The notes under the pieces are model-generated. The model did no database searches. It saw only the letters and a list, made by a program, of their open reading frames with translations, and was not told the DNA's origin. The translations under genes and the position numbers were made by a program. Of a DNA stretch of 64,000 bases, positions 52,401 through 64,000 are shown one piece after another. The stretch lies in NCBI GenBank assembly GCA_905331475.1, contig CAJNYU010003234.1, forward strand, positions 1-64,000, read 5' to 3'. Every line of letters starts with the position of its first letter. Position 1 is the stretch's first letter. Source of the stretch: Rotaria socialis. Lineage: Eukaryota > Rotifera > Eurotatoria > Philodinida > Philodinidae.

Positions 52401-55187
52401 CAAAGATTATTTTAAATATCAACCAATTCTCGACGATGAAACAGCATTTCAAGATCAAGATGTTTATGTCTGTGAATCACGTTATAATATGAAAACAAAA
52501 ACATTTAGAAAAATAAAATGGTGGAATTTACCAGAAAATACTCGAGTTAAATTAATTCAACGGGATACTCCACTAGAAAATATACGCATAGCATCAACAT
52601 TGGGTAATAATAATAGTTTAATACATCGTTCATCAACTACAGATAATGAATCAATAAATACGGATATTATTGACAAACCTAAAGAAACAATTTTATACGA
52701 TGCAGTTATAAATGAAAAATTAAATGAAAATGCATCAATTAAAAAAACATTTTATGAGCAAATTGTTATTTCAACACATAGTTTTTATAAAGTTGGCGAT
52801 TTTGTATACGTTAATAATATTGAAAATAATAACAATAATGAATCGAATAAACGATTTATTTTTCGGATCGATAAAATTTGGAAAGAAAATGAGTAAGTTG
52901 AAGATCATTTTTTCACAGTGATTTATCTATCGTATTAACAAGACTTGCCCTCGTATAGTTAGGAAATATACAGATAAGCAGAAAGACAAATAGTTTACAG
53001 TTAAAATAGTCGTATTGATAATAATTGTTTTTCTCTCTCAAGTTCATATTGTCTAAGTGGTACAGTGTTCATTCAACCATCTGATATTACAAACCGAGAC
53101 CAATTAATCGTCACAGCAAAATGTCGTTATGAACGTGAAGTTATAAAACGTGATGGCCCAAGTACACAAATTTCACTTGATAATATTCAAGGCAAATGTT
53201 CAGTCCTTTCATTGAAACATTTCTGTACACGTAAGTTTGACATCTATATTAATTCTTAGAGTTTTGCACAATGTTATATTTAGATCGTTTAACTGAAATT
53301 CCTGAATCTGATGTTTATGTTTGTGAGTCGAAATATGTTACGGATGATCATAGTCTTCGAGGTTTATCAAAACCATTGAAAGTAAGCTCACCATCATAAT
53401 ATTATTTCAATATTTTATTTATTTGTTTCTAGAGAATATCCCTATCATTAAAAGCAACTGCTGATGAAATCTGGACTTTTCGTAAAGAACTTATACTCAA
53501 ACAAGTAATGAATTACAATAAATTTTTCAGTTTCTTTCTGTGGGGAGTCTGTGAGAACACAATCCTCTGGTTTGTTTTCTCGAAAAACAAAATTAAATAG
53601 AAAGAATACGATTACGAAGAGAAACACCGTACAATATTTGGTTTTATTCTATTTCCTAGGAGACCCCTGGTGCCTTGTTCAAAGCAGTTGATGAAAGTTC
53701 AACCATGGAACTTGACGATCATTTTGATAACCATCTCGATGGAGTTGAACGTCATTCAAATCATGGAAATTTTGATACGATGCATAATGGCATTAATCTC
53801 AATCCATCATTATCTAATCGATATAATAGTAATATCATTAATCGAGTACGTAACTGCCAAAGATGAACAAGAAAGGTCTTTCAATTGATTTATCGTTTGT
53901 GAATGAAAACTAAATAGGATATGAATCATTTTCAAAGATTTTCACCTCTAAACTTATTTCTGCATTGATATTCTATATTTTTGTAGTATTTTTAGTTGAC
54001 TGTTGTGGTAACCCCCAACAACACACAAAAAATTTTATTTTCGAATTTCAACTTGAAGCTCTTTTGTTGTACTTCTAGTCTATAGTAAAAACATTCAATC
54101 TCGATGTGTTTGTCAGTTATACAAGAAAAGAGCTGAAGCATGGACGATACATTATTCTCACTAAGATGTATGTCTATGCGATGACTTAAGTCAAAGTTCA
54201 AAAAAGACCACGGTATATATTAGGAAAATACTGTAGTAGTGCAGTCATTAGGTAAAAGTCGAAATTGCTTTGATGTTATTCGTAACGCATAACAATGTAT
54301 ACGTTTGAAGCAAATATTTTCGAATTAAAAACGATGAATCAGCTGTTTGATTGATTTTTAATTCAGTTTTCGTTCATGATTTTTATTTGTCAATAGAAAA
54401 GTAATCGTCGTGGTCTACCAACACGTCCACCCTGTGGTTATCTTATATTTGCAAGTGAATCACGAAAACGTTTAATACGTGATAATCCAGGTATTCCATT
54501 CGGTGAAATGAGTCGAATCATTGGTGATCAAGTAAATATAGAAAAACAATGGGTACATTATTCAATTTTTGAATTGTAATTTAATTTAGTGGAGACGAAT
54601 ACCACCACATGAACGTGAAAAATATGAAGAAAAATCACGTGAACGAGCAAGAGAACAAGATACACAAGTACCAAATAATACCATGGCGTATGATTCTCCT
54701 GTTAATTCACCACGAATAGTTAATGGCGGTGTAGCAATCAATGGATATTATCCATCTTTTCCAAGTATGCTTTTGCTTTTTGAATATTAAAAAAATGACA
54801 AATCTATAAATCATTATAGATGTATATCCAATGAACGGTGCTCTTCCAGTTGCTCTGAAACCACCTGCACAACCACTACCACCACCACCAGCAGCAGCAA
54901 TTATAAATCGACCACCTCGGATACAAAGAGTTGCTCATTCAGAAATGTATTCACGGTATATAGAACATCTTAAAACTGATTATCCATTTATATCAGACTG
55001 GCCTAAACAATTGAAAACATCTATTGGTAATAATGGAAATATTCCATCGAGACCATTACCATCACATTGGCTTATAAATAATAGCCCCGGTTTTTATAAT
55101 AATATGTATGAAGCTCTATGGTCAATGCGTGATAATATGTGGTCGGATGTTGTTCGTGTACGAAATGTACTTTCGGATGAATGGTAG
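46418..55187 (+). CDS. PBRM1: Polybromo-1 / BAF180 (PBAF chromatin-remodelling subunit)
   Basis: Twenty-seven exons: 46418-46507, 46573-46670, 46725-46872, 46934-47107, 47656-47823, 47881-47963, 48021-48318, 48383-48481, 49185-49286, 49337-49387, 49436-49522, 49580-49708, 49769-49956, 50016-50286, 50615-50737, 50797-50861, 50919-50967, 51021-51107, 51164-51388, 52102-52892, 53043-53230, 53284-53381, 53433-53504, 53660-53845, 54397-54531, 54590-54764, 54820-55187; 1515 residues. Six bromodomains (for example YPDYYLIVTKPIDL, YPDYYETIEHPIDM, YPDYYEIIQKPIDI), two BAH domains (YYLGDFVYVEA; YKVGDFVYVNN), an HMG box (RPPCGYLIFASESRKRL) and the conserved C-terminus (RVAHSEMYSRYIEHL; SHWL; ALWSMRDNMW). 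It reads acetylated histones within the PBAF SWI/SNF complex. In bromodomain 6 the acetyl-lysine Asn is replaced (ARKLTLPHS). The 60-base intron 49709-49768 is in frame and stop-free. Human polybromo is about 1.6-1.7 thousand residues. Confidence 0.95.
50347..51847 (+). repeat. Segmental duplication, copy A (inside polybromo)
   Basis: These 1501 bases, covering intron 14 to intron 19 of the polybromo gene, recur at 56812-58312 with a constant 6465-base offset and therefore no indels. Differences lie mainly in the first about 200 and last about 80 bases. Confidence 0.97.
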
Positions 55188-55877
55188 ATTTCTTATTTTC
55201 TCTTCTTATTCTTCTTGTTTTTCGTTATATGAACACGCTCAGTGTTGGAGTTGTGTTAAGAAATAATTTTTTTCTTACAGTAAAAGACATGTGCATGATG
55301 GATTGTTGTAGAATGTAGATTTTTTTCCCTTTATGCTTATTTCGGCTTATTGTCTGTATGTAATGTTAATTTTTTTTTGTTTCACTTCTTCTGAATGTTT
55401 ATGTAATGACAAAGAAAAACACACAACAACAAACTATTTGTTCTCTTACCGTAATATAACTACGGGATATATTGTATGTTGTGTGAATGCTTTTTTTAAA
55501 TGTACAGATAAGCTTAAGCTATATTAAAAAGAATAACAGACTAATTAAAGTTGAAAATAACATTTATAGAATTTTCATTTGATTGCTTTGTATGTTGAAG
55601 GAATAAAGCAATAGATCGCGCTGAAGTTTTATTTGGTTTCAAGTCCAATTTATCTGTTGTGGATGTACAGAAAAAGACTGTAAAAATTTGTTTCATTGTT
55701 GAAACACTGAATAATTTTTAGTAGATTTTTATAGAGATCAACACTAATTAGACTAATTCAGTCATTTTTCAGAGATTCATTCAAGAAGATATACAATGAA
55801 TAAATTTCGTTTAACTTCTTTTACATGATGTAACAGGCTACAGCTTGATTGCGGGACATTTTTTTCCTTCAATCGAG

Positions 55878-56246
55878 AGACAATGTCCGCAAAGCAGAAT
55901 CGAGGGAGGAGAGCAAAAAATGTCCCATTGTGGAATCAAGACAAGATTTATTAGGTGAAAAAAATACAGAAAAATCATTTATGAAGAATAGTTGAAAATC
56001 TAACTGTTTTTAGGTTGATAATCAAGATTCATTCCAAAATGATAATTTTTAAGAACTATACGATATTTATTAGATTGTGTGGAAATTGGAGAAAACTATG
56101 ATCTTTCACATTGGACATTTTTATTTGATTCGTGTAGGTGTAAGTTCGTCACTTTGACTGTTTTTTCGTTTGATTCCATAATGAGGACATTTTTGCTNNN
56201 NNNNNNNCGCCCCCCCCCCCCCGATTCTGATTTGCGGACATTTTCT
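55878..56246. repeat. Imperfect inverted repeat around the gap
   Basis: Bases 55878-55902 (starting AGACAATGTCCGC) are nearly the reverse complement of 56222-56246 (ending GCGGACATTTTCT). The arms are about 25 bases long with a few mismatches. The sequencing gap lies between them. Confidence 0.7.
56198..56207. other. Assembly gap (10 N) followed by poly-C
   Basis: Ten N characters followed by CG and a run of C to 56222. The true length and content here are unknown, so distances across it may be wrong. Confidence 0.98.
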
Positions 56247-56811
56247 TCCAAAAGTTAAGAAAAAACGTCTGCAATCAAGAAGACGCGTTATAACGCTACT
56301 TGAATCGTAATGAATGTATTAAGATACGATTTTGAATTATGGAAATTTATAAAGAATGCGTAATCTAAAGGGGAAAATATCTACATATATTAATTGTTTG
56401 ATAAAGAAGTATTTTTTTCAAATATATTTACTATGAGCTATCACAGTCAATATTTGCTCTCATACAATATCTAATTCATAGTTTTTAATTAACCATTGAG
56501 CAACAGTTTTCAGAGCTTTACTATTAGCATAATAAAGCAGTTAACATGAGAGGAGGATAACTTGTGTTGATAAATATTACAATGCGGTATGTATAATGAT
56601 GTATATAAATACAAAATCCCGTTTGAAAATGAAAACGAAGCATTTTCTCGCGCTGCGAAAATTCAGAGAAACAAATTGTTTCATCATTACATATCATGGC
56701 ATGTAGACTTAGCGTGGACAAGTTGTTGGAAAATCAACTAAAGCTAGCTAGTTCAGCGAAAATGAATTATTGATGAATATTTTTCGCCGAAATTTATACA
56801 AAGCATAAGCT

Positions 56812-58312
56812 TGGTCAGTTAGATTCTTGGTGATTCACATTCTTTCTGTAAATATGCTTTAGATTTAAAATAGTTTCGTCCATGTTACTTTCTATAAAGC
56901 TGCTGATAGATTCATAGAGAAGCCGTGTAGACAATCATTATAAGAGTCTTTTTCTAGTTGCTGCACTAAAATGTACTGAAGAAAAAAATGAAACGATAGA
57001 GATGCATTCAGAACGACAATCACTTCTGTGAATCTTCGTTTCAATTAAGTATACAAATAATTCAACTTACTTTATTTAGGATGCATTAAATCTTCAACGA
57101 CTGTTCATTGAAAAAAAGCGAGACTTAACACACAATGAGAGTGTACAAAATTTAGTTTGTGAACTATTAATCTGTTTATTTATACAAACATTTAATTATG
57201 AAGTAATCTTTATTTTCTATTCATCCAAACACTTCTTTACATTATATTTTGTCTTATACAGGATCAAGATGGTCAATATATTAGTGATTCATTTTCAGAA
57301 TTACCTGAGCAAGCAGAAAATGAACCGTAAGAAGAAGAGGAAGAATTATAATGTATGAGGAAATGAAATTTTTAATTTTGTAGATTTGATATTGTATATA
57401 CATTTGATATGATCAGACAAAATCTTGATCAGGTAATTAATCCCCTACAACAGTATAATATAACGACGTTTATTATTTATTATAGCGACGTTATCGTCGA
57501 TTAGATGCTTTTCAAACTGATCTATTTAAAGTATTTGAACGTGCTAGAAAATTAACTTTACCTCATTCCAAGGTGAGCATTGACACTGGTGTTTGTTTTT
57601 TCGAATAAAATATTTTGTTTTCTAATAGGTGTATCAAGATTCAATCAAGTTAGAAAAAATTTACCTTCGTTTACGTGATGAAATATGTCAACATGGTAGT
57701 TTACTTCGATCACCAGCGCTTCTATTCAACGAAGATCGTCTACAACATGAACTTGTTCGTGAACGAACAGAAAAGGATTCAATGGCTAATACAAACAATC
57801 AGAACAGTATATCACCGACTAAATCATCTGATTCTGATGAAAATAAAGTATCTGTAAGTTGATTGTTGGTGCCATGGAAATGATCAAGTTCAGCCATAGT
57901 GAACGCTTTTGTTTTGATTGTATCGTTGCAGTAAAATGATTATTGATTCCAATGAGAACATGAATACAAATGAGTCGAGTATAGAACCATTGAGATCCGA
58001 TGCAACCATATTTTAATCTTCTCGAGGAATCACACTTATTAGAATTGAATCATGATTCCCAAATCAAAAGAGAATATGTGTTTTTATCTGTTAATTAGTA
58101 GATTTAAGATCTCACGACCAGTGCTGGATTCGATGATAGAAAATCTGGTAATACGATGGAGAATAGAAAGATGAGTTGCTTCTAATAAGTAAGCCCGAAA
58201 ACTTTGAATATTATTTTTCCTCATCATACAGACATCGGCTTCACTGCCCAAGTTCTTAGTGATACCCAATAGATCCAGTACACTTAAACATTGATAGTAA
58301 TTGTGTTCGTGA
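56812..58312 (+). repeat. Segmental duplication, copy B (displaced)
   Basis: A direct copy of 50347-51847, in the same orientation and without indels. Over the central stretch (about 50550-51765 in copy A) I see one mismatch, while the 5' part has about 13 mismatches in 200 bases and the 3' end about 6 in 80. Confidence 0.97.
57080..57853 (+). pseudogene. Orphan polybromo exons 15-19 (bromodomain 6 fragment)
   Basis: Exon equivalents 57080-57202, 57262-57326, 57384-57432, 57486-57572 and 57629-57853 are identical in sequence to those of the intact gene, with splice sites kept. They encode only bromodomain 6 and its C-terminal linker, with no start, no other polybromo exons around them, and unrelated sequence after 58312. 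It is therefore a non-functional fragment, unless spliced as an alternative 3' end or created by assembly error at the nearby gap. Confidence 0.85.
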
Positions 58313-59735
58313 CTGAAAGTTTGATTAAAAAAATAGCTTTTAAGTACATAACTGCTGCATAAAAGAGAAAAAATGAGTTCGAGGTTAACGTCGTTTCTAA
58401 TTGAATAATAATAACTGTTTTATACGGTGCAATATGCATGAAAAATTGAAATATTCGACCATACGAGAAGAAAAGTTGAATCGATCTATATTTATATAAT
58501 GCAATATAAAGTTTAAAGTGAAGGCCTTGTGTATTTTGAAATACTGAATACTAAATAGGATCTATAAAGAGGAAATTCGAGTATTATAATAATTAAAAAC
58601 ACGATGCTAAATCAATAGTAGAAAATGTCAACACACGTATTTCTCCATGCTTTTACAGTGAGATTCGAACTAGATCAATAAGTCATTAAGCGTACAATTG
58701 AACAACGACAAATGTATGTTTTAAAGATTAGACATGTTTTGATTATCATTTTACTCGTATGAACTGATCATTTTCCTTGGTTCAGTAGTCACCAGCAGGT
58801 ATACTTGCGGAGTTATAGATAAACATTGAATAGGAGAAGACTTTTTTTCTCTTTTGTACAACATTTTATCTATATCAGTTATATATTAATAATACAAAAG
58901 ATATTGCAAGAAAACAGTCAACTATTCCCCAGATCAATATGTGCCTCTATTTAGTAATTATATATCATATCAAATGTATTCCTCTTTTTTTTGATCAAAT
59001 CAGATATTGAAGTAACACAAGAAATGATTACAGATAAATTCAACCATATAATATCTATATGTGTCTATTTTGCGTTAAAAATCCTTAAATCAAGGGGAAG
59101 AAAGAGTAAAAATAAAGAAATATTGGTCTTGAGCTATTATGGATGGCATATACAGTGATTGTGTAACATTTATTTTTAGATAAATTAATTGTATTTGGAT
59201 AAGAATATAAAGGGAAATCTAAACAAAAAATGTATCATATTGACATGGAGATTCAGACTTTCAAACAAGATTGTTTAGAAGCTTTTTCTAAAGTATACAC
59301 TCAATAATCTATATGAAAAATACGATCCACATGGATTTTATTCTTGTTGGCTTTGGAAAACATTGAATAACAAAATATTTCTTTGACTTCCATACTTTAT
59401 TTACTGTTATTACAACTTTCGATCAAATTTTAGTATGAACATTAACAATGAAAACGTTTTTCAGAACCTTCATTTAATCTAAATAGTCTTAAAAGATCTG
59501 TCTAGTTAATTAATCAAAGTCATGCAGTCATAGTGATCCTTTCATTTTACACCAAAAAGAGAAAACAAAACGAGAAACAACAAGCAAACAAATAGAAAAA
59601 AAGAAACATTGATCCGTTACAGATATGGGAACGCGAGACAAAATGATAGAAGAAAATAAGACAAAATTCAGACGTAAATAGCATGTCATATCTCATCATA
59701 AAATCTTTGAGTTAATAAAAACAAAAAGGATTTAT
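58313..59735. other. Intergenic, no gene seen
   Basis: AT-rich, stop-dense sequence between the duplicated fragment and the 3' end of the helicase gene. Confidence 0.55.
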
Positions 59736-62769
<3,034 letters not shown>

Positions 62770-63108
62770 TCTTATAGTTTTCAAAAATCTGAAATGATTT
62801 AGAAATTTCTCAGTGTGACTCTTTATAAAGTCCCGTGAACAATGATGAAATTATTTTATTTGTTATTCATAGAAACCATATTGAATGTATCATGTTCTTT
62901 TAATGAAGGTTGCTGTGTTGTTGTTTTCTTTTTTTTTATAGAAGTTCTAAAAAAATATTAATTTTGAAAAAATAATAATTAAAAATGAAAATACAATAAA
63001 ATGGATACATTAACTTTATTTATTCTTTTATTGAAAGCGCCACGTGATATAACTAGTGGCGCTAGTTGTTGTATACTTGCGAATCATTTCTCTATTCATA
63101 GATAAGAT
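62770..63108. promoter_or_regulatory. Putative bidirectional promoter region
   Basis: The start codons of the helicase (minus) and ZFAND2 (plus) genes are only 339 bases apart and point away from each other, so both 5' regions must lie here. No specific element was identified. Confidence 0.5.
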
Positions 63109-63851
63109 ATGGAATTCCCTGGTCTAGGCGGTCACTGTGCTGTCGAAACATGTAACCGATTAGGTAAATTTTCATCATAATTTCTATTTTAAATCATGGT
63201 TGTCTCTCTAGATTTTCTACCTATGAAATGTGATTCTTGTAGTTCTATTTTCTGGTAAATATACTTTCTTTTTTTTCTACTTTCAACCAATCGTTTTTTG
63301 GTTTTATTTAATAGTAAAGATCATATAAAATACGATGAACATCAATGCCCATCATCTTACCGTAAGAATATTCAAATTCCAATTTGTCCCTTATGTAACC
63401 AAGATGTCCCCTATGAATATCGCGATCAATCGCCCGATCGCGTTGTATCAGCTCATATAGATCGTGACTGTAAATCTGATCCAGCATTAAAAAAACGTAC
63501 AAAAGTCTATACCAATAAATGTTCTGTTCCGTTGTGTAAGCAACGTGAAGCAATTCAAGTTAAATGTGATAAATGTCTAAGAACGTATTGTTTACGACAT
63601 CGGTTTCCTGATGACCATAAATGTCAAACATTAGAAAAACAAAATAGAAATGAACGTGATCAAGACACTGCAGTGGCATCAGCTATGAAATTATCATTAA
63701 ATCAAAGGTAGCGTTTTAAGTTAGATAAATAAAAAATTATAATTGCTTTCTGTTTTTGAATTCTCATAGAACTCAAGAAGAAAATGATTATCTTCTAGCA
63801 AAAGCTTTGCAAGAAAGTGAACGAGAAGAAGCTCAACGACGTCGTACAACT
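63109..63851 (+). CDS. ZFAND2: AN1-type zinc-finger protein ZFAND2 (AIRAP/AIRAPL), 3' end unresolved
   Basis: Exons 63109-63163, 63212-63254, 63315-63707 and 63770-63851 chain in phase over 191 residues and end in phase 0 at a GTAAGT donor, so at least one more exon is needed. It begins MEFPGLGGHC, the family's N-terminus. Two AN1 zinc fingers follow (CDSCSSIFCKDH, then CPLCNQDVP between them; CDKCLRTYCLRHRFPDDHKC), then ubiquitin-interacting-motif-like helices (TAVASAMKLSLNQ and DYLLAKALQESEREEA). ZFAND2 proteins bind the proteasome and p97 and help clear misfolded proteins under stress; ZFAND2B also carries a C-terminal lipidation box, whose presence cannot be judged here. A last exon after the acceptors near 63923 or 63944 is possible. 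Confidence 0.88.
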
Positions 63852-64000
63852 GTAAGTGTTGAAATACTCGTTTAGCTGATGTTATTCCCTTAATAAATAG
63901 TACTATTCAACTTGAACTATGCAGAAGTGTTTCATTTACTATAGTGTAAAAACATCTGCTTAACGAATATTAAAATTATTAATTCTAAGTTGAATAATTT

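Larger units (their letters stand above)
55188..56811. other. Spacer downstream of polybromo, with sequencing gap
   Basis: About 1.6 kb with no gene recognised. It holds the ambiguous run at 56198-56207, an adjoining poly-C run, and several copies of a GGACATTTT-like word in both orientations around 55850-56245. Confidence 0.6.

Noticed and set aside
56761..58312. A second complete polybromo gene
   Set aside because: Only exons 15-19 are present; homology stops sharply at 56812 and 58312.

Overview
This is an AT-rich animal nuclear window. Genes are split by many short GT-AG introns, mostly 45-100 bases, and intergenic spacers are long and AT-rich. The gene set is metazoan: neurabin, class IIa histone deacetylase, discoidin-domain receptor kinase, polybromo, DDX5/17 helicase, BET1 and ZFAND2. 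An intronless, GC-richer, bacterial-looking secreted peptidase gene, an eroded F-box/leucine-rich gene of a kind I associate with bdelloid genomes, and the compact introns together suggest a bdelloid rotifer (Rotaria/Adineta type). That assignment is inference. I rebuilt gene models by following reading phase across donor and acceptor sites; in every complete model listed the summed exon length is a multiple of three.

Layout. 1-6.2 kb: a long imperfect inverted repeat, a secreted SH3b plus M15-like peptidase gene (minus), and a two-exon nucleotidyltransferase gene (plus). 6.2-12.9 kb: a GAPR-1-like CAP gene (plus) converging on BET1 (minus), followed by a 15-exon neurabin gene (minus). 15.4-19.3 kb: a 14-exon class IIa histone deacetylase gene (plus). 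19.3-23 kb: a gene-free spacer holding a GC-richer island. 23-25.6 kb: a secreted DUF4139-like gene and a single-pass membrane protein gene (both minus). 25.6-32.4 kb: no gene found. 32.4-41.7 kb: a discoidin-domain receptor kinase, an ankyrin/SOCS-box gene and a coiled-coil gene (all plus). 43-45 kb: an F-box pseudogene. 46.4-55.2 kb: a 27-exon polybromo gene (plus) with six bromodomains, two BAH domains and an HMG box. 55.2-59.7 kb: a spacer with a sequencing gap and a 1.5 kb displaced copy of polybromo exons 15-19. 59.7-64 kb: a DDX5/17 helicase gene (minus) and a ZFAND2 gene (plus) that diverge across a 339-base spacer.

The genes are mostly independent housekeeping and signalling genes, not an operon-like system. 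Themes that recur are chromatin (HDAC, polybromo), RNA handling (the DEAD-box helicase and perhaps the nucleotidyltransferase), actin/PP1 scaffolding (neurabin), ER-Golgi traffic (BET1) and protein quality control (ZFAND2, SOCS-box).

The observations most worth a second look are: the polybromo duplication, whose centre is almost identical while its flanks are about 5% diverged, as expected of a conversion tract; the likely bacterial peptidase acquisition; the two-domain nucleotidyltransferase; the tyrosine at the catalytic position of the class IIa deacetylase; and the DIA in place of DFG in the receptor kinase.
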